64,000 nucleotides of DNA, from NCBI GenBank assembly GCA_024449915.1, contig JAMZAV010000074.1, forward strand, positions 496,001 through 560,000. Direction: 5' to 3'. A program made the position numbers and the translations under genes. The notes under the pieces are model-generated. The model was not told where the DNA came from. It saw nothing but the letters and a program-made list of their open reading frames with translations, and did no database searches. Below are positions 45,524-57,477 of this stretch, in pieces (positions within the stretch are counted from its first letter, which is position 1; the number at the start of each line of letters is the position of its first letter). The stretch comes from Sweltsa coloradensis. Its lineage: Eukaryota; Arthropoda; Insecta; Plecoptera; Chloroperlidae.

Positions 45524-47626
45524 GTGATGTTAGGTAGCGTAGGCTGCTTCCAATCTTTGATTTTTTTATTCAAATTTGCATACTAAAATTTGCATCTCAA
45601 GTTTAACTCCAATTATTAATCAATCATCTTCTTAATTACATGCCATGCATAAAGCCAGCTTCATTAATTAGACAACTCAATAGTAATAATAAAATAATAA
45701 TAATGAATCTTCTCGAACGAAACTCAAGGTTTGGAAGTATTTAGGAATTAGATTTCAGTCTAAAAACTCAACGCAGAGGCGTAGTGCCCTTCAGGTAATT
45801 GGTTTTCAAAGAATTGGTGAATAGAAATCATGTTGGTCGGAGACAGAGGTCTGGACAGAGTGTATGGGCGTTGAGCTCAGAGTAAGCCGTCAGATGCCAG
45901 CTCGTCGGCAATTATTGTTCGGTTGACTGGTTACCTAGCCGAAAATACTGATGTTATCTTGATTCCGAGTAGCTGCTACGCAGTATTTTTGAGAGTGGTT
46001 TCTTTCTATAGTTAGGGGTGAGTCAATAGGATGGCTTGACAAAGGGCTTAAGTCCAAGTATTTTAACCCAGGGACTGTGGTTTCAAGTTGAGATGTTTCG
46101 GGTATATAATGGTCAGATACTAGGAATCTGAGAGGCTTCACCATGTCATTGAGGGCCATACTGGTGTTTTTGAAGACACGGAGGGTTGCTCGGTAGAGTT
46201 GTTCGGTGGCGGTGTCCACGGGTGGACGTGTTGTGTTGGAGAGTCTTCGAGCGGAGGCCATCGATTCAGCCACGTACCGCTATGGCGTCGCGAGAGGTTT
46301 AATTGTTATATGGTTGCTACAGCTTCGGGTGGCAATCAGAAACCTAGATTTCGGTTCGGTTCGGATGAAGTGTGGTGGTAAAAGCAAGATTGAGTTAATC
46401 GGGAAAAGTAATTGTGTAATGTAATAATTTTTTAAGTGTGATTGCATAATCAATTTATGTTCAGCGTGTCAATGTAATAGTCTTCGGTTCAACCAATGTC
46501 AAATGTGGTTCATATCAACAAAATTCGTCGAAAATATCATCTTTAAGTAAATTTAATAATAAATAATCAAACTTCGTTTGATTATCTTCGTTGTCATCAG
46601 ACCACTCAAGGAGTGCTGATTGAGCAAGTTTTCTACGAGAGTGACTGTTTTTCGTCAAAGTAAATATTGTTTCTACGAACTGTAACGGCGCTAACGTTAT
46701 AAATATCCGAATAACAAGATTAATATGTCACAAGTAGCGAGTCATGATCATTGATCAACAATAAATATAAAAATCTACGTGTGTCTGTTGACACCACTCA
46801 ACAATAGAATCATCGAGAATTCTCGTCTAAAGGAGGACCCATCGTGTAAGCTGAGGTTGGATGCCTAGGAGTGTAGATCGACTCCCGACATCGCCCATAC
46901 CAATGGATTAACCCGTCAACATTTATCGTCGTTCCGCCTCAAGATAAATCTTCAAATTCCCATAGTGCAACCGTAAAGAATAGTGCTACAAAGTGTCAAT
47001 GTGCGCATATAAAAAATAGTGTCATCGTATCATCAAGTCTCCACAATTGGATTAAAAACAATTCTACGGCAGAAGGTGAAGTACCTGTCAAATGACAGTT
47101 CAATTTATCATTTTTGTATTTTGTAAACTTAAGATATTTTTTTTCATAAAAAAACGTTGTATTGTTCACCTAATAATAGTTCAGTCGAAATAGGAATTCA
47201 CGAGCTCGTTAGGCAGGTAAATTAGTAAGAAATTTGTATCACCATATTGCAATTGTCAATAGTGAACCAGACATTGTTAAACATTTATGCAGTATATTTC
47301 CAGTAGTTAGACACCCTGACAATTCCTACCCTAGGGTTAACCGGACGTAGGCATTGTTATCGTCGCTTCGGAGGGCTAGCTGGAGTCCGACGGCAAGGTT
47401 CAAGCCACTTCAAGGAAGTAAGGTAGGCTTAAGCTGAGAGGGAGAACGTGTATTTATGATCGAATTTTCAGGTGACTAATTAATTAATTATTGTGGGAAT
47501 AATTAGTAAAAATTAATTTTCTTAATGAGTTTTGTGTTTTAATGTCTGAGCTAGTAATCAAAAATATCAATGTAAATTAGTCGTCCAAGTCCAGAGTCGG
47601 GCAACTTTAAGGGCTTGAAGGTGACA
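45524..47626 (+). repeat. 5' long terminal repeat, about 2.1 kb
   Basis: Near-identical to 51446-53551 in the same orientation. By eye I count roughly 25 substitutions and small indels over 2.1 kb, about 1 percent. It starts (G)TGATGTTAGG and ends GGTGACA, giving TG...CA ends. Directly to its left is GTACT (45519-45523), repeated at the far end of the element. It is much longer than usual LTRs of a few hundred bases. An antisense frame of 112 codons (46273-45935) is not intact in the other LTR, so I do not call it a gene. Confidence 0.93.
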
Positions 47627-47629
47627 ATT

Positions 47630-47647
47630 TGGCGCCCAACGTGGGGC
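47630..47647 (+). other. primer binding site complementary to tRNA-Lys
   Basis: TGGCGCCCAACGTGGGGC lies three bases after the 5' LTR. Its complement, GCCCCACGTTGGGCGCCA, matches the 3' end, with added CCA, of the common eukaryotic tRNA-Lys(CTT). This fixes element polarity as plus and confirms a reverse-transcribed LTR element. Confidence 0.92.
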
Positions 47648-47835
47648 ATGAATCATACCGCGATCCGAGATTTTTTTTTTGTAATTTTGTAATTTTTGCA
47701 CCAGTTGCAGCTTGATTGGGACAATGTGGCGCACCAACTGGTAGGGCACGATTCGTACCGCGATCAGAGATATTTTGTCAATCTAAAACGATTTTGTAAA
47801 ATCCGAGATTTCTTTTTTAGGAAAGATAAATATTA

Positions 47836-48915
47836 ATGATGGCAACGTCAGGAGAGGAGATAGAGATAGAGGAACTTAGGGATGGAAATCAAGTGTCATT
47901 AAATGAGAAACAGATAGTAAGGCTGGATGAGTCAACCTTGAGTACGACCGATATGTCTCCCATAAAAGATCTTATCAAAGAAAAAATAGTTATGATAGAA
48001 GATGTGACGTTACCGCAGTCGTTTGTAGACAGGTCAGATGATTCAACAAAGGACGAAGGGTTAGGTAGTACAGAACCTAGCACACAAACATCGCTTAGTA
48101 CAGGACCTAGTACACAAACATCATTAGAACAAAAAAGTGACAACTTGTTGTTACAACAATTGTTAACAGAAATGAAACAACAATCAACAGAAATAAAACG
48201 AGCAACAAAACAAACAACACAGCAATATAAGGAACTATCAGAAAAGATAGAAATCATATAAAAAAATAGATAAACAGACAGCAGAATTCAGGGAGGAAAT
48301 GTCGAGAAAATATGATTAAAAAGGAAAGGTAAGGAAAATCAGGAAGTAAGGAATAATGAAATCATTAGGGAAGCAGCCGATGAGAGGGTTGATAAGGAGG
48401 ATGATTGTTTGAAAATTGCAGACTTTGAGAGGGTTGATAAGGAGAATGAGTGTTTGAAAATGGTAGAGGTGGAAATAGATAAGGAAAATGATAAGGAAAG
48501 TTTGGGTGATACAGGAGTTTTGTGTGAAGAATTGATTGATAAGAAAGTAGAAAGTGTAGTGCTGGTAAAAGCAAGGAGTAAAAATGTGTTTGGAATCGGA
48601 AGAAGGATTAAAGGGGAAAAAGGAAGGCCTTTAAAAAAAAAGGGTAGTCGATTTGACAGTAATGTTTGAATGGAAAAGAGAGAAAGTAGGAAATGAGCAA
48701 GTTGAAAACGAAAGCTGGAAAAAGATAGACTGGTTTGAAAAGGAATTCATGATAGGGGGTGGTCGAAAGAAAAGAGAACGCCAAGAGAAAAGTGTGTTGG
48801 CAAGATTTAAAATGATGTACTTGGGACAAGAACAGGTAGTGTCTAGAGAAAGAATGAAAAGAAAGAGAATAGACAAGGATGAACAAACGACTGTCAAAAT
48901 GAAGTGCATAATGTA
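47836..48915 (+). pseudogene. gag-position lysine/glutamate-rich protein of the LTR element, broken frame
   Basis: The first frame (47836-48261, 141 codons) begins MMATSGEEIEIEELRDG. It carries a short duplicated PSTQTSL motif and a Gln/Lys/Glu-rich coiled-coil-like end. Similar charged coding continues in other frames to about 48915: a segment ending KKIDKQTAEFREEM, then one with a repeated RVDKE(D/N)(D/E)CLK motif at 48385-48470, then one with MFEWKREKVGNEQ. The three breaks fall at or next to runs of 7, 5 and 9 A. No zinc knuckle, protease, RT, RNase H or integrase motif is visible, and I do not recognise the family. Confidence 0.5.
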
Positions 48916-51445
48916 AACACATGCCTTGAAAATGAAATAACTGTCAGTGAGTTTATTATTAGTATAGATATGTAATGTAGATAAGGACTAGACGTGCAAG
49001 CGGGTATTTTTCAAGGGCAAGGATAAGAATAGGTAAATTAGGCTGAGGTTAAATATCTTTTGTGTGATTTTGAATTTGAGTAATTTGGCGGGTTGGAGGC
49101 TATTGATTTGTGCAATGTCCAGAACAGGTGGGATAGGTCTGCATTACTGAAGGGAAAAGATTTTGGTTTGATAAGAATACTGCGATGAGATAAGAATGAT
49201 AAGAGATTATGAGCTGCGATGATATACTAATGTTTTGTTGTCAATGAAGTAACATGCCATTGATAATGATATACTACGATGAAATAATATGAGAAAAGGT
49301 TCAATACCTCGTCGATTAATGAGAGATAAGAGATACTGCGTCGGAAAAGATGGAATAATAGGTTATATACCTCGTCGATAAATGGGATAAAGGATAATAG
49401 GAACTGCGATGATATAATTATGCTAAGGCATGCGTCGATAAATTAAGATCTTTTCAAAGTAGGTAGCGATTTGTTTTATCTACGAGGGGGTTGTTCAGTT
49501 GGTAGTTTTTTAATTCAAATTACTCAGGTAATTTATCATCAGTGGAGATTTAGCTAGGAGTCTAGTGACAGGTCATCAAAGTGTAAGAGAAAATACCATG
49601 GTACACTTTGAGGGGGTGGAAAAATTAAGATGGCTCGATTTCAATAGGAAACCATGTGTTCATTTTATGTGTTCTAGTTTGTCAAACTAATTATGTAAGC
49701 CGCGTCTAGATTGTTGTATATAATTTTATTAGTCAAGCTCACTGATCAGTTTAATGTATTCTTTGTTTGTAGAGTAGGAGAGGGTAGAATCCGCTCATCC
49801 GCTGATTTTTATACGTAATTAATTTCAATGTGAAGGTAGGTTGCGGCAACAATGCTTATGGGTTAACCAATGAGAAAGGAATGTCCTATACCTAACCCCC
49901 AACCCAACCTAAATGAAACTGCATTGTATAATGTTGTGGTGAACTAAGGGAACAAAATATTGTGGATGTGTCACTGATACGATATCAGGGAACGAGATAT
50001 TATTGTGTCCTGAGTTCAATTTTTCTGGTATAATTTGTAGTTTGGTCTATTTGTTCTATGGTAATCAACCTGTGTGTAAAAAAGAAGGATGGAGTAATTA
50101 ATTAATTTTTGTGTGAAAGTTGCACCTGAAGTGCAAAATTTGAGTAAAAATAAAGTAGAAAAGCAATTAATGAGAGGGTGGTAATAAGGAACTACATGAC
50201 AAATTTGTTACAGTAAATACTTGTAGGTCCTGAGGGTGCTAAATAAAATAGATTAAGAGGATTGTGTGTGTCAGCTGGAAGTAGTATGCAAAATTAATTT
50301 CAGTACTAGTTTATGTCAGCATTGGGGAATTAGAGGCTACTGTAGTAACGTAATTTTGGTGGAATTCCTTTGAGAGGGTAGTTAATCCTAGATCAGATGT
50401 CATTAGTGAAAAGTATGATAACGTCAAGGCCGTAATTAAATAAAATAATGTGTGGCTTCCCGTGCTGAGATCAAGCAAGCAGGCAGCTATGGTTTGCCGG
50501 GATTAAGCAGTGGCTATGGAGTATTTTTCTTTTATTTGCTGGAGGCGTATCATGGTAGCTGATGATTTAAAGTAAATGTGGATTGAATTATCAAAAAGGA
50601 ATCTTTTATTTGCATAATGTACTTGCGAGATAGCAAGGAACGAATCAGGTAGTTTCTTGAGTACGCAGCGACGTAAATAAATAACAAAGAGAGGGTGGAA
50701 GGAATGTTGTATCAATTCGCACACACACATAAATGTCAATTATTTAGAACAGGAACCTAGTACCAGGACGAAGGAAAGCTAAAATAATAAGTTATGTAGG
50801 GAACGTTTATACTTACCATTTCAAAAATTGAGTTTATTTTTATGTAACTATGTATGTGTTTATTCAGACAAAATGTCTGGTAGAATGGTATTTGGTGACG
50901 GACGGAAAGGGAAAGTGATTGACAGGTAGAGAGTCTAGCAGACGACCTAGGTGGGTGTGTCGATCTGTGACACCACTCAGGCAGCAACAGAGCTGTAGGG
51001 AGCGCGCATGCGCAGGAGGGGTGTGTTGAGGCAGCCTCACTGCAAGACGAGAGTAGGATCAGCTGAGAGGAAGGGGAGGTAGGTGACCTCGCCCAAGAGA
51101 ACCAGTCTGGTTAGTTGAAGCAGGCGGAAGTAAACAATGATTATGTAACCGCAAGCTATAGTCCGTTCCACCTAAGAGTACCTTAGAACTTAGAAAATTT
51201 TTGAGTTTTGGGTTTTTGGTTTTCAATTTCAATTTTGAATTTTATTTTTTAATGTAACATGAGGTGAAGGTATACAATGCTACAATGCATTACAATGGGT
51301 AATAATGAAACTTAGTAATAATTAATTTTTACAATTTTCTTTTGTACTTAAAAAAAAAAAAAAAAATCAAACATTGTCATTCGCTATTGATGGAGAGGAA
51401 TAATTAGAATGTATTCTAATTATAATTATTCCTGAGAGGGTAATT
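48916..51445 (+). other. internal non-coding part of the LTR element
   Basis: About 2.5 kb between the charged frame and the 3' LTR, with no long open frame and no pol motif on either strand. Degenerate direct repeats with TGCGATGA/TGCGTCGA and GATAA motifs occur at 49180-49450. A short purine run (GAGAGGG) sits just before the 3' LTR at 51435-51440, a possible but weak polypurine tract. Confidence 0.6.
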
Positions 51446-53551
51446 GTGATGTTAGGTAGCGTAGGCTGCTTCCAATCTTTGATTTTTTATTCAAATTTGC
51501 ATACTAAAATTTGCATCTCAAGTTTAACTCTAATTATTAATCAATCATATTCTTAATTACATGCCATGCATAAAGCCAACTTCATTAATTAGACAACTCA
51601 ATATTAATAATAAAATGATCATAATGAATCTTCTAGAACGAAACTCAAGGTTTGGAAGTATTTAGGAATTAGATTTCAGTCTAAAATCTCAACGCAGAGG
51701 CGTAGTGCCCTTCAGGTAATTGGTTTTCAAAGAATTGGTGAATAGAAATCATGTTGGTCGGAGACAGAGGTCTGGACAGAGTGTATGGCGTTGAGCTCAG
51801 AGTAAGCCGTCAGATGCCAGCTAGTCGGCGATTATTGTTCGGTTGACTGGTTACCTAGCCGAAATAACTGATGTTATCTTGATTCCGAGTAGCTGCTACG
51901 CAGTATTTTTGAGAGTGGTTTCTTTCTATAGTTAGGGGTGAGTCAATAGGATGGCTTGACAAAGGGCTTAAGTCCAAGTATTTTAACCCAGGGACTGTGG
52001 TTTCAAGTTGAGATGTTTCGGGTATATAATTGGTCAGATACTAGGAATCTGAGAGGCTTCACCATGTCATTGAGGGGCCATACTGGTGTTTTTGAAGACA
52101 CGGAGGGTTGCTCGGTAGAGTTGTTCGGTGGCGGTGTCCACGGGTGGACGTGTTGTGTTGGGCAGTCTTCGAGCGGAGGCCATCGATTCAGCCACGTACC
52201 GCTATGGCGTCGCGAGAGGTTTAATTGTTATATGGTTGCTACAGCTTAGGGTGGCAATCAGAAACCTAGATTTCGGTTCGGTTCGGATGAAGTGTGGTGG
52301 TAAAAGCAAGATTGAGTTAATCGGGAAAAGTAATTGTGTAATGTAATAATTTTTTAAGTGTGATTGCATAATCAATTTATGTTCAGCGTGTCAATGTAAT
52401 AGTCTTCGGTTCAACCAATGTCAAATGTGGTTCATATCAACAAAATTCGTCGAAAATATCATCTTTAAGTAAATTTTAATAATAAATAATCAAACTTTGT
52501 TTGATTATTCTTCGTTGTCATCAGACCACTCAAGGAGTGCTGATTGAGCAAGTTTTCTACGAGAGTGACTGTTTTTCGTCAAAGTAAATATTGTTTCTAC
52601 GAACTGTAACGGCGCTAACGTTATAAATATCCGAATAACAAGATTAATATGTCACAAGTAGCGAGTCATGATCATTGATCAACAATAAATATAAAAATCT
52701 ACGTGTGTCTGTTGACACCACTCAACAATAGAATCATCGAGAATTCTCGTCTAAAGGAGGACCCATCGTGTAAGCTGAGGTTGGATGCCTAGGAGTGTAG
52801 ATCGACTCCCGACATCGCCCATACCAATGGATTAACCCGTCAACATTTATCGTCGTTCCGCCTCAAGATAAATCTTCAAATTCCCATAGTGCAACCGTAA
52901 AGAATAGTGCTACAAAGTGGTCAATGTGGCATATAAAAAATAGTGTCATCGTATCATCAAGTCTCCACAATTGGATTAAAAACAATTCTACGGCAGAAGG
53001 TGAAGTACCTGTCAAATGACAGTTCAATTTATCATTTTTGTATTTTGTAAACTTAAGATATTTTTTTTCATAAAAAAACGTTGTATTGTTCACCTAATAA
53101 TAGTTCAGTCGAAATAGGAATTCACGAGCTCGTTAGGCAGGTAAATTAGTAAGAAATTTGTATCACCATATTGCAATTGTCAATAGTGAACCAGACATTG
53201 TTAAACATTTATGCAGTATATTTTCCAGTAGTTAGACACCCTGACAATTCCTACCCTAGGGTTAACCGGACGTAGGCATTGTTATCGTCGCTTCGGAGGG
53301 CTAGCTGGAGTCCGACGGCAAGGTTCAAGCCACTTCAAGGAAGTAAGGTAGGCTTAAGCTGAGAGGGAGAACGTGTATTTATGATCGAATTTTCAGGTGA
53401 CTAATTAATTAATTATTGTGGGAATAATTAGTAAAAATTAATTTTCTTAATGAGTTTTGTGTTTTAATGTCTGAGCTAGTAATCAAAAATATCAATGTAA
53501 ATTAGTCGTCCAAGTCCAGAGTCGGGCAACTTTAAGGGCTTGAAGGTGACA
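51446..53551 (+). repeat. 3' long terminal repeat, about 2.1 kb
   Basis: Direct repeat of 45524-47626. It ends GGTGACA at 53551 and is followed by GTACT (53552-53556), matching the 5-bp sequence left of the 5' LTR. This is the expected target duplication of an intact insertion. Whether the terminus is the G at 45524/51446 or the next T cannot be decided, since both LTRs are preceded by the same base. Confidence 0.93.
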
Positions 53552-53769
53552 GTACTTTTTTTTACGAGGTCAGAGGAGAACAAATCAAGTTTAGTAACGT
53601 ATCAGAAACTCGGATTTTAAATTAAAATTAGTATTCATCTTATTGTCAATCATATCATAAACTACTCAAGTATCATCAGTCACAAGAATTTTCACAATTT
53701 AGATGAAAAATTGAAATAACTCGTAACTTTATACACGTAGGCCTACTGCTCCCTCTATGTGGTATGTGG

Positions 53770-54172
53770 TAATTTTTAATTGTTCGTGCAGAAATTTTGG
53801 CGGTCTATTTGCGCAGAGCCGGTAACAACATTTTGTCCTTCCGTCTGCCACATGTCAGGGAACAATGTATTGCGTTGCGTTGTTGTCCGTACCGCCTGCG
53901 ATGGCGGGAAGAGGGAGGGACAGTTGACAAGTGGTTCACCGCCTTGCCACGCCCAAAAATACGACACACAAACGTTTAAACTGTCGAGGGACGAATCGAC
54001 TACTCCAATTTGGAATCGATCCAGACAGGTATCAATTCCTTGAATTCAAGGACAAGTAACAATCATAATGTGCAAAGACAAATTACAACACCACCTCAAC
54101 ATTTGTTTCATTCAAACAAAACATTGAACCGTCTAATTCAGGCTTTAGGCATGAATTCACATCCCTAGACTA
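53770..54172. repeat. hAT-related repeat fragment
   Basis: GGCGGTCTATTTGCGCAGAG and a GTTGCGTTGT block match sequence inside the MITEs at 44374 and 55676. The right side ends GAATTCACATCCCTA, the complement of a TAGGGATGTGAATTC-type hAT end. The left terminus was not located. Its short frames are not coding. Confidence 0.4.
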
Positions 54173-54205
54173 CATTATATTCTCATAATAACTAATAGAA
54201 CTTAC

Positions 54206-54425
54206 TTTTGTAGAAAAGAAGGACAATCTTTTGGAATACTTTCATGAAGTTCATGTTCCCATAACAGAATTCCTGGACTCTTAGCATAAGCTGCAGCTCT
54301 GAGCGTGCAATTGTAGTAAATGCCTCAAACAATGGAGTGTATTGCTTGAGATGTTTGAGGGCTTGCTCAGCCACCAGTTCTTCTTTCTTGTTCCATTCCA
54401 CTTGGGACATCACGGTTGACCACAC
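54206..54425 (-). CDS. BZW: BZW/eIF5-mimic protein, internal exon (W2 domain core)
   Basis: Exon of 220 bp, 73 codons plus one base, with acceptor TTTTGTAG and donor GTAAGT. The translation runs [20 protein letters not shown], then [15 protein letters not shown], and ends [13 protein letters not shown]. The [11 protein letters not shown] and HLKQY blocks and the [10 protein letters not shown] helix are hallmarks of the BZW1/BZW2 W2 domain, so I regard the family assignment as firm. BZW1 and BZW2 cannot be separated, as invertebrates usually have a single copy. The flanking introns are about 1.9 kb (right) and 10.2 kb (left, holding a whole LTR retrotransposon). Confidence 0.93.
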
Positions 54426-54978
54426 CTACAAAATTTGTATTTGTCATTTGTTGGAAGGATATTTCCGAGAAAGTTAAAAGTTTATTTTAATATTTTAAAA
54501 TTTATTATTGTAACTTGCTTTTATTAAAGTAAGAATAAAAGTTACATAGGAAACTTGAACATAATCAATCAAGTGATAGGAGTAAATTGAATTTCAACAT
54601 TGTGCTATTTTGAATCAAGATAAATACTAGTTAATTTTAATATTCAATGCGAGGTGTGTGGTGGCTTTTAATAATTTGATTAAATTAAAGTTAAACTATT
54701 ACCCACCATGGGTTATCCACTTCAGTACCTAGTAGGTAGTTACAGTTCCACATACCAGCCATAGCAACAAATCATTCACATTTCACAGCACTTTGCAATA
54801 CCTGTACATTCTTGAATCTTCAAGAATATGCTAACAAAACCACCTCAAATCATATTTGTACAATGATCAAGGTGATAAAATAGTTAGGCCATCAGGTATT
54901 GGACAATTAAATGCTAAAACTAAGATATTTTTTTGAAATAAATTAACAAGTTTGACCCATTTTACATTTAAGCAAATA

Positions 54979-55638
54979 CAGTAGAGCCCCGCTAATTCGG
55001 GCTAATTGTGTCCGGGTATTGCCCGAAATAACGAAAAACCCGAATTAAGCATTTAAAGTGGTTTTATCACCATGAATGTGATAGCAACGATTCTAAATCA
55101 TGTTTGAGCGATGTTAAATGTCCCGCCGCGGTTTGCACTACACATTTCTGCAGTTCAACGGAACGCTCCACCCACTTCTCCGCTACGATCCCCGCCCTCC
55201 CTGCCAGCGCCTAGCCAATGAGCGCGCACCTCCCTCCAACCTCGTTCTCGATTCACGTAGCACGCTGCACGGGACTTCAGTCAAGTTGCTCTCATCGAAG
55301 TGACAACATCGACGACGGGACTCGTTATCTTTACACGCTCAGAGTTCAAGCATTATTTATTACGAGGTATAAAAACATGTTTCAAGTAGATTCACTTGAA
55401 AATCTCGATGACTTAACTAATATCCCATCACCATCCGGCCAGCCTCGGTCGAGTGGCATGCCACTAGCCAGCGCTCAGTCAGCTGGTGGGTGGCCTGCGG
55501 CAATCTACTCGCTCCTTACTACGCACGGCGCAGCGGTTAAAAACCTTTAGTTTAATTTTTAAGTTATTTTTTTTTTGGCCCGGCCCGAATTATCCAGAAA
55601 TCCGAATTACCGGGGCCCGAATTAGAGGGGCCCTACTG
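54979..55638. mobile_element. pogo/Tigger-like MITE, 660 bp, TA duplication
   Basis: Ends CAGTAGAGCCCCGCTAATTC and, on the complement, CAGTAGGGCCCCTCTAATTC, flanked by TA at 54977-54978 and 55639-55640. Located in the 1.9-kb BZW intron. A different family from the 37412/60632 pair. Confidence 0.85.
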
Positions 55639-55675
55639 TACTAGCCTAAATTACAAGTTTGGAAAATTATGCCCA

Positions 55676-56290
55676 GGTAATGAAAAATGATGATATAAAA
55701 CTCAAATTTTGTTTAAAAAAATGTTTTTTTTTGCAATTTCACAAAAACTGTTAAAAAAGTTATTGAAAAAAAATCCAATCAAAAAATAATAATTATGGAG
55801 CCACCTTAAGTAGGGATGACATTGATTCCAAAAAGTTAGATCAATCATTATTCATTGTGACCTACGAATCGATTCCCAAGAAAAATAAATATTTGTACGC
55901 GCCGTTATTTTGGTGGACTATTTCCATGCAGTCCGCGACATGCAGCTATTTTGGCGGTCTATTTCCGTGGAACCTGTGATGTCACGGAACGATGTTGCGT
56001 TGTCGTCTGTACCGCCTGCATAATGTTCGGTCTGGACCGGCACCTTTATCAATCTCCCGCATTTTGTGCACTTAACGGTTCAATTTTGCAAGTTAATTCG
56101 TGTTTTTACCAGTTTTATACAATTTTGTTTGTTATTTCGCGCTATAAGAGAGATTTCGTGGAATTCGTGTTTTCAAAATGTGGTTTTTCTATCTCTAAAT
56201 GATGTAATTTGTCAACAATATTACATTTTAGTCAATAAAAAGAGATTATTTTTTTGCAAATTTTGTTTTCACTATTTTTCACTATCTCTA
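55676..56290. mobile_element. hAT MITE, TAGAGGTAATGAAAAATGG family (copy 2), beside a BZW splice donor
   Basis: Diverged copy of 44374-44996 in the same order, including TAGGGATGACATTGATTCC at 55812 and the ATTTTGGTGGACTATTTCC block. It ends CACTATCTCTA at 56290, 21 bp from the exon edge at 56312. No clear target duplication remains. Confidence 0.75.
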
Positions 56291-56311
56291 CCAATAAGAA
56301 GCTATTCTCAC

Positions 56312-56452
56312 CAGAGAAACTACTTCGTGCTCGGGGATCCCGTTCTTGAGGGCCATATCTCGGGCGTCGGTCACGATATCCTTGATGGCTCGGTTCTCGG
56401 AGAGCTCCTCCTCCAACTGGACCTGAAGATCGCGCTTGGCTTCCTGGCTAGC
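56312..56452 (-). CDS. BZW: BZW/eIF5-mimic protein, internal exon (start of W2 region)
   Basis: Exon of 141 bp, 47 codons in phase 0. It is bounded by an acceptor (CTGTTCAG just right of 56452) and a donor (GTGAGA just left of 56312). It opens ASQEAKRDLQ and ends IPEHEVVSL. From family knowledge this matches the segment of eIF5-mimic proteins (5MP, BZW1/BZW2, fly kra) where a basic/acidic helical stretch leads into the W2 domain. 5MPs bind eIF2 beta and eIF3 through W2 and compete with eIF5 in start-codon selection. The exon joins in frame to 54425, giving SLVWSTVM, close to the vertebrate IIWSSVM. Upstream exons, about 240 residues in the family, were not found in the window. A MITE copy ends about 20 bp beyond the donor. 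Confidence 0.85.
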
Positions 56453-57477
56453 CTGAACAGAGAATAATAGAAGGATATAGTTCATTACTCTGGAACAGTC
56501 TACGTCATCTATAAAGAAAAACATATGTTCAGATGACATTCATCACCCGTCCTAGAACAGACTGAAAATGCCTGCAAGAATAAGAAGTGGAAAAAACTAT
56601 AATAAACCAGAACAACCTGATGGGGCCAAAGGAACAATAGACTAATAGGCCCACACCGTTATAAAAGTGTTTAATTTTACCTGACTTGCGTTCATCGTTT
56701 TGTAACAAAAATATATTTTACACTGCTTAAGTCTAAAAATAATAATGGCAAATCATGCATCCGCATTTCAGCACGTTAATAATAAGTACACACAATTTTA
56801 TTATTTTAAAATTCTTTAGTAGATAAATGTTATATCTAAGACTTTAGTGAAATACTTTACCTTTTGCAATAAAAAAAACTGGAACCAACAGTAAATTTTC
56901 TGTTTTTGTCTGCGGTTTTTAATTAGACGAGGGATCGCAGCGACCGAGTCTTACAATTCAAGATAAACTGCGCTCATTCTGTGACTCAGTGTTTGTGTGT
57001 ACTATAAAAATCAGCCAAATTGACGAATAGATTGCGCTACATACATTCGGTACGAATTAATTGAGAACTTCTAACAAAGTGAGCAAAATCTGTTGCGATA
57101 AAAACCTATAAGAAATAATAAATTTAAAAAAGGCTATAAATGTGTATGATTCAATTTGACGACAATGGTTTTGTTATTGAAAATATTTTTTATTTACTGT
57201 ATTTATTTGTCAGGCATTGAAAATTGCATGCAGTGACCGAGGGGTACTGAATCTTGCACTCTCAGGTTTGTTTTGCTTATTGGATTAAGGGGTGCGCCAA
57301 CCGTTAGGTCATAATGCGCCTGCACGCTCAAGGTTCTCCCAAATTCTGCTCGAAGATTGAGTAAACTTTGCAATCTGTACACGTATTTCGTACTGGCTAT
57401 GTTTTCCATAGTATTGTCAAAGATAATAGACTACACTGCATTGTATGCATTTAAAATAATGTTTTATAATAATTTTA

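Larger units (their letters stand above)
45519..53556 (+). mobile_element. large non-autonomous LTR retrotransposon (LARD-like) in a BZW intron
   Basis: Two LTRs of about 2.1 kb flank only 3.8 kb of interior. There is a tRNA-Lys primer site and a GTACT target duplication, and no reverse transcriptase is visible. LTR similarity near 99 percent points to a fairly recent insertion. The architecture fits large retrotransposon derivatives mobilised in trans. I cannot tell a Gypsy from a BEL/Pao parent without pol. It is antisense to the host gene. Confidence 0.85.
44009..54205 (-). other. BZW intron of about 10.2 kb containing an LTR retrotransposon
   Basis: Lies between the exons at 43885-44008 and 54206-54425. 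Most of its length is one LTR element (45524-53551), oriented opposite to the gene. A nested pair of MITEs (44311-45303) lies on the left and an hAT-like relic on the right. Confidence 0.8.

Noticed and set aside
45935..46273. Antisense 112-codon frame inside the 5' LTR
   Set aside because: The matching frame is broken by indels in the 3' LTR and no domain is recognisable.
56686..56730. Possible extra BZW exon ending AACGCAAGTCAG before GTAAAA on the minus strand
   Set aside because: No acceptor or conserved upstream residues; the match to the family is not convincing.
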